From an uncultured Pseudomonadota bacterium (lineage in GTDB: Bacteria > Pseudomonadota > Gammaproteobacteria > Burkholderiales > Burkholderiaceae_C): 64,000 nt of DNA. Each line of letters opens with the position of its first letter. Positions within the stretch are counted from its first letter, which is position 1. A program made the position numbers and the translations under genes. The notes under the pieces are model-generated. The model did no database searches and was not told where the DNA came from. It was given only the letters and a program-made list of their open reading frames with translations. This document shows positions 26,779-35,070 of the stretch, piece after piece. The stretch lies in NCBI GenBank assembly GCA_945952465.1, contig CAMFIB010000001.1, positions 620,001 to 684,000 on the forward strand, read 5' to 3'.

Positions 26779-27878
26779 CAGTTGCGGGCCCCCAGCGCCA
26801 CCGCGTGGTCGCGGCTGGCCTTCAGCGCGTTCTGGTCGGGCGCGCCGGTCGGCCAGCCGGCCAGGTGGCGGCGCGTGATGCCGGTGAGCGCGGTGATCCA
26901 GGCCGGGTGGTCGTTCAGGCACGGGATGTAGTGGAAGGTCTTGCCGCCGGCGGCCATGAAGGCCTGCTTGCCCTCGATGGCGATTTCTTCGAGCGTCTCC
27001 AGGCAGTCGGCGACGAAGCCGGGGCAGACCACATCGACCCGCGCGGTGCCGGCCTTGGCCAAAGCCTTCAGCGTCGGCTCGGTGTAGGGCTCCAGCCACT
27101 TGGCCTTGCCGAAACGCGACTGGAAGGTGACCACGTAGTGCGCCGCCGACAGCCCCAGCCGCTCGGCCAGCAGCCGCGCCGTCTTGTGGCATTCGCAGTG
27201 GTAGGGGTCGCCGAGCTTCAGCGTGCGCTCCGGCACGCCGTGGAAACTCATCACCAGCTTGTCGGGCCGGCCGTGGGCTTGCCAGTGGTCCAGCACGCGG
27301 CGGGCCAGCGCGTCGATGTAGCCGGCGTCGTCGTGGTAGTGGTTGACGAAGCGCAGCTCCGGCACCGCCCGCACCGTGCGCGACCAGGCGTAGACCGCGT
27401 CGAACACGCTGGCCGTGGTGGCGGCGCAGTACTGCGGGTAGGCCGACAGCACCAGCACCCGGGTGGCGCCGGCCGCCTTCAGCGCGTTCAGGCCGTCGGC
27501 GATAGACGGCTGGCCGTAGCGCATCGCGTGGCGCACCAGCACCGTCTCGCCGGCCTCGCCCAGGTAGCCGGCCAGCAGCTTGGTCTGCTTCTCGGTCCAG
27601 ACCCGCAGCGGCGAGCCGGCGGGCGTCCAGATGCTGGCGTATTTTTTTGCCGATTTGGCCGGCCGGGTGCGCAGCACGACGCCGTGCAGCAGCGGCAGCC
27701 ACAGCGCGCGCGGAATCTCGACGACGCGCGGGTCCGACAGAAACTCGCGCAGGTAGCGGCGCAGCGCGGCGGGCGTGGGTTCGTCGGGCGTGCCGAGGTT
27801 GCACAGCAGCACACCGGTGCGGGCGGGCTGGCCGTGGGTGAAGACGGGTTCAGGAGCGAACGGATTCATCGGGGGCAT
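26778..27878 (-). CDS. hemH: Ferrochelatase
   Basis: A 366-residue enzyme inserting Fe(II) into protoporphyrin IX, the last step of haem synthesis. Key parts: [15 protein letters not shown] at the N-terminus, [20 protein letters not shown] (catalytic His region) and [17 protein letters not shown] (Glu). Two start codons are possible. ATG at 27878 (MPPMNPF) is preferred because GGAG stands 9 bases upstream; the internal ATG at 27869 lacks this spacing. It is divergent from a HAD hydrolase gene with only 19 bp between starts. hslR follows with a one-base overlap. Confidence 0.95.
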   Translation of the reverse strand: MPPMNPFAPEPVFTHGQPARTGVLLCNLGTPDEPTPAALRRYLREFLSDPRVVEIPRALWLPLLHGVVLRTRPAKSAKKYASIWTPAGSPLRVWTEKQTKLLAGYLGEAGETVLVRHAMRYGQPSIADGLNALKAAGATRVLVLSAYPQYCAATTASVFDAVYAWSRTVRAVPELRFVNHYHDDAGYIDALARRVLDHWQAHGRPDKLVMSFHGVPERTLKLGDPYHCECHKTARLLAERLGLSAAHYVVTFQSRFGKAKWLEPYTEPTLKALAKAGTARVDVVCPGFVADCLETLEEIAIEGKQAFMAAGGKTFHYIPCLNDHPAWITALTGITRRHLAGWPTGAPDQNALKASRDHAVALGARN

Positions 27879-27897
27879 CTTGGTATTCTCCCGCACC

Positions 27898-28596
27898 ATG
27901 CTCAACCTGCCGCGCATCCGGGCGATCGGGCTCGACCTCGACGACACGCTGTGGCCCATTTGGCCCACGATCAGCCGCGCCGAAGGCGTGCTGCTGCAGT
28001 GGCTGCAGGCCCATGCGCCCGCCACCGCCGCGCTGCACGCCGACAAGGCCGCGCTGCGCGCCATCCGCGAGCAGATGGACACGCTGCGGCCCGACCTCGC
28101 CCACGACCTGACCGCGCTGCGCCGCGAATCCATCCGCCTCGCGCTCACCCGTGCCGGTGACGACCCGGCGCTGGCCGAAACCGCGTTCGACGCCTTCTTC
28201 GCCGAACGCCAGCGCGTCGAGTTCTACGCCGACGCGCTGCCCGCGCTGGAGCGGCTGGCCGCCCGCTGGCCGCTGGTGGCGGTGACCAACGGCAATGCCG
28301 ACATCGCTCGTGTCGGTCTGGGCCATTTGTTCGCCGGCGCGGTCAATGCGCACACCGCCGGTTTCCGCAAGCCCGACCCGCGCATCTTCCACGCGGGCGC
28401 CAATCTCGCGCGGGTGCCGGGCGACGCGGTGCTGCACGTCGGCGACGATGCGGGTCTGGACGTGCTGGGCGCGTTGGCGGCCGGCCAGCAGACGGCGTGG
28501 GTCAACCGCGAGAACAAGCCGTGGGAACATGGCGAGCAGCGGCCCCACCTGACGGTGGCCGAGCTGTCGGCGCTGTGCGACGCCTTGGGCGTCTAG
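27898..28596 (+). CDS. HAD-superfamily hydrolase, YigB-like
   Basis: A 232-residue HAD phosphatase. Motif I is GLDLDDTLW (nucleophile Asp), motif II VTNGN, motif III Lys in [10 protein letters not shown] and motif [11 protein letters not shown]. The helical cap between motifs I and II is of the C1 type. The closest well-known relative by motif and length is YigB, which dephosphorylates FMN and 5-amino-6-ribitylamino-uracil phosphate in riboflavin synthesis; the substrate is not provable here. It is divergent from hemH with a 19-bp spacer and no clear RBS, which suggests a very short or absent leader. Confidence 0.88.
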   Translation: MLNLPRIRAIGLDLDDTLWPIWPTISRAEGVLLQWLQAHAPATAALHADKAALRAIREQMDTLRPDLAHDLTALRRESIRLALTRAGDDPALAETAFDAFFAERQRVEFYADALPALERLAARWPLVAVTNGNADIARVGLGHLFAGAVNAHTAGFRKPDPRIFHAGANLARVPGDAVLHVGDDAGLDVLGALAAGQQTAWVNRENKPWEHGEQRPHLTVAELSALCDALGV

Positions 28597-28599
28597 CGC

Positions 28600-29172
28600 T
28601 TATTCCGCCTTCAGCGCCTCGATCACCACCGAGATCGTCACCTCGTCGCCCACCAGCGGCGTGAACTTGCCCAGGCCGAAGGCCGAGCGGCTGATCTTGG
28701 CGGTGGCGTTGGCGCCGCAGGCCTCGCGCTTGAGCAGCGGGTGCATCATGCAGTGGTAGTGCGTCAGCTGCAGCGTGACCGGCAGCGTCTTGCCCTTGAT
28801 CGTCAGTTCACCCGCCACCGAGGCGATGTGGTCGAACTTGTCGAAGGTGAGGGCGGTGCCGGTGAAGCGGGCCTGCGGGAATTTCGCCGCGTCGAAGAAG
28901 GGCTCGCCCAGCAGCACTTTGTTGAACGCCGCCGAGCCGGTGCTGATCGACGGCACGTCGATGGTTACATCGACTTGGCCGGTGCGTTGCTCGCGGTCGA
29001 GCGTGATCACCGCGTCGACCTTGTCGAAGCGGCCGCGCTGCTCGCTGTAGTTCAGGTGGTTGAACGAAAAGCTGGCGAAGGTGTGGTCGGCGTCGGACGT
29101 GAAGCGGTCGGCGGCCATCGCAGCGGCGGCGGTGCTGGCCAGCAGCACGGCGGTGAGAGTGTGGCGGAACAT
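28600..29172 (-). CDS. YceI-family periplasmic protein
   Basis: A 190-residue secreted protein. The signal peptide is MFRHTLTAVLLASTAAAAMA. The YceI beta-barrel (lipocalin-like, binding polyprenoid or amide lipids) follows: FTSDADHTFASFSFNHLNYSEQRGRFDK, then KFPQARFTGTAL and LTIKGKTLPVTLQL, ending GDEVTISVVIEALKAE. Its stop lies 3 bp from the HAD gene stop, so the two converge. YceI proteins are often base-, stress- or lipid-related. Here it sits near hopanoid genes, which may be coincidence. Confidence 0.92.
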   Translation of the reverse strand: MFRHTLTAVLLASTAAAAMAADRFTSDADHTFASFSFNHLNYSEQRGRFDKVDAVITLDREQRTGQVDVTIDVPSISTGSAAFNKVLLGEPFFDAAKFPQARFTGTALTFDKFDHIASVAGELTIKGKTLPVTLQLTHYHCMMHPLLKREACGANATAKISRSAFGLGKFTPLVGDEVTISVVIEALKAE

Positions 29173-29261
29173 GGGCGCAGCTTAGGCCTGCTGCGCATTG
29201 GCCGTGTGGCGCCCGCATAATGCCCTGAAAAATTCATTCGACGATCCTGGGGAGGACTCTC

Positions 29262-30812
29262 ATGGCCGGACGCCTCGCATTCGATTTCCGTTTCGACAAA
29301 CCGCAGGGCGCCCGCGCGCGCCGCCCCAACGACGAGAGCCCGATGCGGTTGCTGGTGATCGGTGATTTTTCCGGCCGCGCTGGCCGCGCGTCTGCCGGTG
29401 GCGAGCCTCTGTCGGCCCGCAAGCCGGTGCGTGTGGACATCGACAATTTCGACACGGTTTTCGCCAGGTTCGCGCCGGGGCTGGAGTTGCCCGCCGGCGC
29501 CGACGGCTCACCCACGCTGCTGCAGTTCAAGGACCTCGATGACCTGCACCCCGACCAACTGTTCGAGGCGGCTCCGCTGTTCGCCTCGCTGCGCGATCTG
29601 CGTGAGCGCCTGTCCGATTCCCGCACGTTTGCGGACGCCGCCGCCGAACTGCGCGCCCGGCCCGGCGCGGCCGCGCCTGCGCCCGCACATGCCGCTGCGA
29701 CACCTGCCGCCGCCGAAGACGACGCCAGCACCATGGCCCGGCTGCTCGGCGGCAGCATGACGCCCGGCAAACCTGCGCCGGTGGCCAGCCCCGGCAACGC
29801 GGCGGCGCGGGGCATCCAGTCCTTCATGGCCGGCCTCATTTCAGAGCATGTACTGCCCGACGCGCCGCCCGACCAGAAGCTCTACATCGCCTCGGTCGAC
29901 GAAGGCATCACCGCGCAGATGCGCGGGCTGCTGCATGCGCCCGCCTTCCAGGCGCTGGAAGGCCTGTGGCGCGGCGTGCGCTGGATGGTGTCGGAACTCG
30001 AACTCGGCGAAGAGCTGCAGCTGCGCCTGCTCGACGTCTCGCGCGACGAACTCGCTGCCGACCTGACGCAGGCCGGTGACGACCTCAGCAAGTCCGCGCT
30101 GTTCCGCCTGCTGGTCGATCAGTCGCCCGGTGTGCCGGGTGCCGGCCGCTCGTCACTGGTGGCGGGCGCCTATTCGTTTGGCGCGGACGAGGCCGATGTC
30201 GACCTGCTCGGCCGGCTCGGCGCCATCGCACTGATGGCCGGCAGCCCCTTCCTCGGCGGCGCGAAAAGCGACGTGCTGGGCCTGGACTCGCTGATCCTGC
30301 AGAACGACGCCCGCGACTGGCCGGAGCCCAACCCCGCCGCGCTGGCCAACTGGACCGCGCTGCGCCGCAGCCAGATGGCGCCGTGGGTCGGTCTGGCGAT
30401 GCCGCGGGTGCTGCTGCGTGCGCCCTACGGCAAGAAGACCGACCCCTGCGAGGCTTTTCCGTTCGAGGAGGTCGACGGCGCGAAGCGCCACAACGCCTTT
30501 TTGTGGGGCCCGCCGGCGCTGGCCTGCGCGCTGCTCATCGGACGCGGCTTCACGGTGAACGGCTGGGACACCGAACCCGGCGATGAACTCGACCTGGGCG
30601 GCCTTCCGGCCTTCGCGTACACCGACGACGGCGAGCAACACCTGCTGCCGGTGGCCGGTGCCTACTTCAGCGAATACACCGCCACTGCGGTGCTGAGCCG
30701 CGGCGTGATTCCCATCGTCAGCTTGCGCAACCAGAACACCGCGCGGGTGTTGCGCTTCCAGTCCATCGCCGAACCGGCGCAGGCGCTGGCCGGTCCCTGG
30801 GCTTCGGACTAG
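29262..30812 (+). CDS. Orphan fused TssB-TssC-like contractile sheath protein
   Basis: A 516-residue protein that joins the two subunits of a type VI secretion sheath. Residues 28-125 resemble TssB (VipA): MRLLVIGDFSG, a basic segment and VDIDNFDTVFARF, then LQFKDLDDLHPDQLFE and the helix LFASLRDLRERL. After an Ala/Pro linker, residues 180-516 resemble TssC (VipB): HAPAFQALEGLWRGVRWMV, LRLLDVSRDELAADL, LGRLGAIALMAGSPFLGGA and MPRVLLRAPYGKKTDPC with FPFEE. No tssA, E-M, hcp, vgrG or clpV gene is nearby. The stop overlaps the hpnE stop in CTAG. The function is unknown; a degenerate or repurposed sheath is possible. Confidence 0.8.
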   Translation: MAGRLAFDFRFDKPQGARARRPNDESPMRLLVIGDFSGRAGRASAGGEPLSARKPVRVDIDNFDTVFARFAPGLELPAGADGSPTLLQFKDLDDLHPDQLFEAAPLFASLRDLRERLSDSRTFADAAAELRARPGAAAPAPAHAAATPAAAEDDASTMARLLGGSMTPGKPAPVASPGNAAARGIQSFMAGLISEHVLPDAPPDQKLYIASVDEGITAQMRGLLHAPAFQALEGLWRGVRWMVSELELGEELQLRLLDVSRDELAADLTQAGDDLSKSALFRLLVDQSPGVPGAGRSSLVAGAYSFGADEADVDLLGRLGAIALMAGSPFLGGAKSDVLGLDSLILQNDARDWPEPNPAALANWTALRRSQMAPWVGLAMPRVLLRAPYGKKTDPCEAFPFEEVDGAKRHNAFLWGPPALACALLIGRGFTVNGWDTEPGDELDLGGLPAFAYTDDGEQHLLPVAGAYFSEYTATAVLSRGVIPIVSLRNQNTARVLRFQSIAEPAQALAGPWASD

Positions 30813-32086
30813 AGTTGGTCGGCCGCCGCCAGGCCGCAGCGCACCGCACCTTCCAGCGTGGCGGGGTAGGGGCCTTCGACGTAATCGCCGCAGGCCCACA
30901 GTGCGTGTGCCACCGCCATCGGCGGGCGAACGACGTCTGGCATGCAGGCGAAGGTCGCGCGTTTTTCGGTGACGGCGGCGATCGCCTGCAGGTCGGGCAG
31001 ATTCAAGAGCCGCCGACCGTGTTCGATCGCCTGCGCCTGCAGGGCGTCGGTGTCGCCTCGGCTGGCGCTCAGCACAAAGGCCAATACGCCGGGCGGTGCG
31101 TCGAGCTGGCCGCGGTCGAACACGAACCAGCCGGCGCCGGCGGCGGTGTCTGGCAGCGCGAGCAGTGGCGCCTTCAGCCGCGCACCGGGCGCGAACGCGT
31201 AGACGGTGGTGATGTGTTCGTGGCGCAGCGCGTTCGTGGCGTGCGCCCAGTTCGCGGCGTCGGGGCCGAGGGCTTCGACAAGGCGGGCGCCTTCCCAGGG
31301 TGGTGCGGCGAGCAGGACGGCGTCGAAGGTCTCGCCGTCGACCTGCCAGCCGTCACTGGCGTACGCCAGCGCCTGCACGCGGTGGCCGGTCCGAACGTCG
31401 GCGCCGCGCGCCGTCAGCCAGCGCCGCGCCGGCTCCGGCAGCAGTTCGCCGGCCGGCACCTTGGCCAATAAAAAGTTGGAGCCGCCGCCGGGCGCGAACA
31501 GGCTGTCTTTCAGCACGCGCAGGAAAACGGCGCCGCTGGCCTCGGTCATCGGTGTGTTCAGCGCGGCCACGCAGAGCGGCTCGATCAGGGTGTGGCGCAC
31601 ACGGAGCGTGAGGCCTTGCACCAGATCGGCCACGGTTGCTTTCGCTGAACAACGGAAACCCGAGAGCCGCCAGCCGGCCGCCACGCGCAGCAGGCTGAAG
31701 CGGTCGGCCCAGATCCAGCCGCTGGCGGTCACGATGCCGGCGAGCACGTCCCATGGTGCGGGCCAGTCGGGCAGCGCGATGCCGCTGCCGTCCGGGTATT
31801 CGACGCGCAGCGGCAACCGGTGCAGCGCTGCCGCTTCGTCGACGCCGACGGTGCGCAGCAGGCCCAGCGTGGCGGTGTAGGCGCCGACGAAGATGTGCTG
31901 GCCGTTGTCGAGCGTGAGGGCGCGGCCGTCGGGCAAGGTGAAACCGACCGAGCGGGCACGGCCACCGAGGAAGCGCGAGGCCTCGAACAGCGTGACCGCG
32001 TGGCCGCGCTCGGTGGCGCGCACGGCGGCGGCCAAGCCGGCCCAGCCGCCGCCGATCACCGCCACGCGGCGCCGCGGTGCATTCAT
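30809..32086 (-). CDS. hpnE: Hydroxysqualene dehydroxylase
   Basis: A 425-residue FAD-dependent amine-oxidase-like protein. The N-terminal dinucleotide motif is VAVIGGGWAGLAAAVRATERG, followed by FEASRFLGGRA; the C-terminal motif is LWACGDYVEGPYPATLEGAV. It converts hydroxysqualene to squalene as the third enzyme of the HpnC-HpnD-HpnE route from farnesyl diphosphate. Its ATG overlaps the hpnD stop by one base (TGATG). It ends convergently with the TssB-TssC gene, the two TAG stops sharing the palindrome CTAG. Confidence 0.93.
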   Translation of the reverse strand: MNAPRRRVAVIGGGWAGLAAAVRATERGHAVTLFEASRFLGGRARSVGFTLPDGRALTLDNGQHIFVGAYTATLGLLRTVGVDEAAALHRLPLRVEYPDGSGIALPDWPAPWDVLAGIVTASGWIWADRFSLLRVAAGWRLSGFRCSAKATVADLVQGLTLRVRHTLIEPLCVAALNTPMTEASGAVFLRVLKDSLFAPGGGSNFLLAKVPAGELLPEPARRWLTARGADVRTGHRVQALAYASDGWQVDGETFDAVLLAAPPWEGARLVEALGPDAANWAHATNALRHEHITTVYAFAPGARLKAPLLALPDTAAGAGWFVFDRGQLDAPPGVLAFVLSASRGDTDALQAQAIEHGRRLLNLPDLQAIAAVTEKRATFACMPDVVRPPMAVAHALWACGDYVEGPYPATLEGAVRCGLAAADQL

Positions 32087-32925
32087 CAGACCAGGCCCAA
32101 GGCCTGCACCTTCCAGGCCAGCCAGAACTTGCGCAGCGGCGTGAGGCTGATGCGCTGGTGCAGCACCTGGAAGTTCTCGGCGGCAATCTCCCGCAGCAGC
32201 GTGCGGTAGATGCTGGCCATCATCAGGCCCGGTTTTTGGGCGCGGCGCGCGTGGGCGGGCAGCAGCGCGAAGGCCTCGGCGTAGAGGCTTTCGGCGCGCT
32301 CGGCCTGGAAGCGCATCAGCGCGGTGAAGCGTTCGGAGTACTGGCTCTTCAGAATTTCGTGGGCTTTCACGTCGAACTGCTGCAGTTCATTGACGGGCAG
32401 GTAGATGCGGCCACGCCGCGCGTCCTCGCCGACGTCGCGGATGATGTTGGTGAGCTGGAAGGCCAGGCCCAGCGTGTGGGCGTAGCGGCTGGTGGCCTCG
32501 TCCACCTGTCCGAAGATGCGGGCCGACACTTCGCCCACCTCGCCGGCCACCAGATGGCAGTAGCGTTGCAGCGCGGTGAAGTCGAGGTAGCGGGTCTGCT
32601 CGATGTCCATGCGGCAACCGTCGATCACCGCCTGCAGCTGCGCGGCGGCGATGCCGTACTCCGCCACATGCGGCATCAAGGCCTGCATCACCGGGTGGGT
32701 GGGCTGGCCGGCGAAGGCGCGCGTCACCTCCGTTCCCCACCAGGCCAGCTTGGTCTGGGCGACGCCGGGGTCGCTGACCTCGTCGACCACGTCGTCAACC
32801 TCGCGGCAGAACGCATAGAACGCGGTGATGGCGGCGCGGCGCGGCGCCGGCAGGAACAAAAAGGCGTAGTAAAAGCTGCTGCCGGAGGCCGCGGCCTTCT
32901 CCTGCACGTACTGCTCGGGGGTCAT
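32086..32925 (-). CDS. hpnD: Presqualene diphosphate synthase
   Basis: A 279-residue squalene/phytoene synthase family enzyme that condenses two farnesyl diphosphates to presqualene diphosphate. It has the two Asp-rich motifs, EVDDVVDEV near residue 45 and NIIRDVGEDARRGRIYLP near 165. The N-terminus MTPEQYVQEKAAASGSSFYYAF is the typical start; a longer upstream frame is not used. It is the middle gene of hpnC-hpnD-hpnE, 10 bp after hpnC and overlapping hpnE by one base. Confidence 0.93.
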   Translation of the reverse strand: MTPEQYVQEKAAASGSSFYYAFLFLPAPRRAAITAFYAFCREVDDVVDEVSDPGVAQTKLAWWGTEVTRAFAGQPTHPVMQALMPHVAEYGIAAAQLQAVIDGCRMDIEQTRYLDFTALQRYCHLVAGEVGEVSARIFGQVDEATSRYAHTLGLAFQLTNIIRDVGEDARRGRIYLPVNELQQFDVKAHEILKSQYSERFTALMRFQAERAESLYAEAFALLPAHARRAQKPGLMMASIYRTLLREIAAENFQVLHQRISLTPLRKFWLAWKVQALGLV

Positions 32926-32935
32926 GCCGGGATTG

Positions 32936-33793
32936 TCACATCCGCAGTGCGCGCCACAGCAGCAGCGGCGCATCGGCCCGGCCAATGACGGGGCGGCGCG
33001 CCAGCACATCGTGGTCGATCGCCTCGATCTTCTCCAGCACCCGCAGCCCGCCCTGCACCACGAGGCGCAGCTCCCAACCGGCGCGGCCGGGAACGGCTTT
33101 GGCGAGCGGCGCGCCGGCCTTCAGCGTGGCACGGCACCACATGACGTTCTCCAGCACCAGCGCGCGGATGGCCGGTGTGGTGCGGCGGGCCAGCAACTGC
33201 TCGCGGGCGATGGCGTGGAAGCCGCAGCGGTCCTGCGGCAGGTAGAAGCGGCCGCGGGTGACGTCGGTGCCGAGGTCTTGCAAAAAATTGACGACCTGCA
33301 GGCCGGTGCAGATGCGGTCGCTCTGGTCGAGCGAGATCGGGTCGGTGATGCCGTACAGGTGCAGCAGCAGCCGGCCGACCGGGTTGGCGGAGCGGCGGCA
33401 GTAATGGAGCAGCTCGATCCAGTCGGTGTAGCCCGCACCATCTCGGGTGCGGTGCACGTCCTGCTCGAAGGCGTCGAGCAGATCGGCGAGCAGCATGGGC
33501 GGCAGCGCGAAATCCCGGATGGCGGCGGCGAGCGGGCCGAAGACCTGCGGCCAGCGCGGGCCGGGTGGCTGGCCCTGCGCCACGGCGTTCAGGTCGGCGC
33601 GGAAGGCGGCGAGGTCGGCCAGGCGGGTGTCTGGAGGCGCATCGCCTTCGTCGGCGATGTCGTCGGCGGTGCGGGCGAAGTGGTAGATGGCGGCGATCGG
33701 CCGGCGCAGGTGCCGCGGGCATAGCCACGACGCCACCGGAAAGTTCTCGTAATGCTCGACGGGATGCGGGGCGGTGGGCGTCACGCCGCGCAT
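32936..33793 (-). CDS. hpnC: Squalene synthase HpnC (hydroxysqualene synthase)
   Basis: A 285-residue squalene/phytoene synthase paralogue acting with HpnD. In the three-enzyme pathway it converts presqualene diphosphate to hydroxysqualene. N-terminal HYENFPVASWLCPRHLR is characteristic. The Asp-rich motifs are FARTADDIADEGD and NFLQDLGTDVTRGRFYLP. ATG at 33793 is taken as the start; an in-frame ATG at 33844 would place its first codons over the candidate operator and is less likely. The squalene-hopene cyclase gene is not within the window. Confidence 0.92.
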   Translation of the reverse strand: MRGVTPTAPHPVEHYENFPVASWLCPRHLRRPIAAIYHFARTADDIADEGDAPPDTRLADLAAFRADLNAVAQGQPPGPRWPQVFGPLAAAIRDFALPPMLLADLLDAFEQDVHRTRDGAGYTDWIELLHYCRRSANPVGRLLLHLYGITDPISLDQSDRICTGLQVVNFLQDLGTDVTRGRFYLPQDRCGFHAIAREQLLARRTTPAIRALVLENVMWCRATLKAGAPLAKAVPGRAGWELRLVVQGGLRVLEKIEAIDHDVLARRPVIGRADAPLLLWRALRM

Positions 33794-33798
33794 TGTGC

Positions 33799-33841
33799 TT
33801 GACAACTTGTAACGCAATCCGTAGATTACTAACCAGTCAGT
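33799..33841 (+). promoter_or_regulatory. Strong promoter with candidate TetR-type operator before RND pump
   Basis: The -35 TTGACA (33799-33804) is perfect. A 17-bp spacer leads to -10 TAGATT (33822-33827). Directly after it, ACTAACCAGTCAGT (33828-33841) is an imperfect palindrome with 10 of 14 symmetric positions, placed where a repressor would block initiation. Transcription runs into the membrane-fusion gene at 33866. Confidence 0.7.
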
Positions 33842-33865
33842 CATTAATTGGACATCTGTCTCACC

Positions 33866-35059
33866 ATGCGCCCATCTCCCCACACCCGTCCGCTGGTTTT
33901 TTCCGTTGGTTCGGCGCTGGCCGTGGCGTGTGCCGCCGTGGCGGTGAGCGGCTGTTCCCGGCCGGAGTCGGCACCGGAGCCGGTGCGGGCCGTGAAGGTG
34001 TTGACGGTGGGCGTGGGTGCCGTCTCGGCGGAGCACGAATTCGCCGGCGAGGTGCGGGCCCGGGTGGAGTCGCGGCTGGGTTTCCGGGTGGCGGGCAAGA
34101 TCACGCGGCGCCAGGCCGAGGTGGGCCAGCGGGTGAAGGCGGGCCAGGTGCTGGCGCAGATCGACCCGCAGGACTACCAACTGGCGGCCACGGCGGCGCG
34201 TTCGCAGGTGGCGGCGGCCCAGACCAACCGCGACCTCGCTGCGGCCGACCTGAAGCGCTTCCGCGAGCTGAAGGAGCAGGGCTTCATCAGCGGCGCCGAA
34301 CTGGAGCGCCGCGAGGCCACGCTGAAGTCGGGCCAGGCCAGTCTGGAGCAGGCGCAGGCGCAGCTTTCCACGCAGGGCAACCAGGCCCGCTACACCACGC
34401 TCACGGCCGACGCGGCGGGTGTCATCACCGCCATCGACGCCGAGCCGGGCCAGGTGGTGGCTGCGGGTGCGCCGGTGGTGCGGCTGGCGCAGGACGGCCC
34501 GCGCGACGTGGTGTTCGCGGTGCCGGAAGACAAGGTGGCGGCGGTGAAGCTGGGCTCCAAGGTGGCCTTGCGCGGCTGGGGCGGCAGCGCGGCCACGCCG
34601 CTGGCGGGCACGGTGCGCGAGGTGGCGGCCAGCGCCGACCCGGTGACGCGCACCTTCACCGTCAAGGTGGCGATGGACGGCGGTGCCGACCTGCCGCTGG
34701 GCAGCACCGTGACGGTGGTGCCGGCCGCGTTGAACATGGCCGGGCGGGCGGTGCTCAAGCTGCCCACCAGCGCGCTGCGCCAGGAAGGCGCCGGCAGCGC
34801 GGTCTGGGTGCTGGACCGCGCCAGCATGACGGTGCGTTCGCAGCCGGTGCAACTGGCCACGGCCGACGGCAACGAAGCGGTGATCGCCACCGGCCTGCAA
34901 CCCGGGCAGGAGGTGGTGGTGGCCGGCGTGCATGTGCTGTCGCCGGGGCAGAAAGTCGGTATTTATCAGGAAAAAGCGGCTCAAGTCAGCGCCAATGCTG
35001 GTGTTGTAGCTCCTGAAAAAGTAGCGCCCGCACCAGCCGCCGCAGGTGTGGCGAAGTGA
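33866..35059 (+). CDS. RND efflux membrane-fusion (periplasmic adaptor) lipoprotein
   Basis: A 397-residue adaptor of an RND efflux pump. The signal sequence ends in the lipobox AVSGC, so it is lipid-anchored in the inner membrane. Lipoyl half-motifs flank a hairpin: GFRVAGKITRRQAEVGQRVKAGQ and, after a coiled-coil hairpin (about residues 95-165), TLTADAAGVITAIDAEPGQ. A beta-barrel and a membrane-proximal domain follow. The last 25 or so residues (QVSANAGVVAPEKVA) are encoded by repeat copy D, so the C-terminus has been extended by the repeat. ATG at 33866 is chosen over an upstream TTG. The permease gene follows within 12 bp. Confidence 0.93.
   Translation: MRPSPHTRPLVFSVGSALAVACAAVAVSGCSRPESAPEPVRAVKVLTVGVGAVSAEHEFAGEVRARVESRLGFRVAGKITRRQAEVGQRVKAGQVLAQIDPQDYQLAATAARSQVAAAQTNRDLAAADLKRFRELKEQGFISGAELERREATLKSGQASLEQAQAQLSTQGNQARYTTLTADAAGVITAIDAEPGQVVAAGAPVVRLAQDGPRDVVFAVPEDKVAAVKLGSKVALRGWGGSAATPLAGTVREVAASADPVTRTFTVKVAMDGGADLPLGSTVTVVPAALNMAGRAVLKLPTSALRQEGAGSAVWVLDRASMTVRSQPVQLATADGNEAVIATGLQPGQEVVVAGVHVLSPGQKVGIYQEKAAQVSANAGVVAPEKVAPAPAAAGVAK
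34970..35025 (+). repeat. Dispersed repeat, copy D (inside membrane-fusion gene)
   Basis: GAAAAAGCGGCTC, then AAGTCAGCGCCAATGCTG, then a terminal hairpin GCTCCT...AGTAGC. The box-to-end distance is 43 bp. About 32 of 43 positions equal copy C, and its first 18 bases are identical to copy E. It is read in the frame cAA-GTC-AGC, encoding QVSANAGVVAPEKVA. Confidence 0.7.
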
Positions 35060-35070
35060 CGGAGCCGGCG

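Noticed and set aside
29262-32086. A type VI secretion cluster around the TssB-TssC fusion
   Set aside because: All neighbours are metabolic or envelope genes; no other T6SS component can be found.
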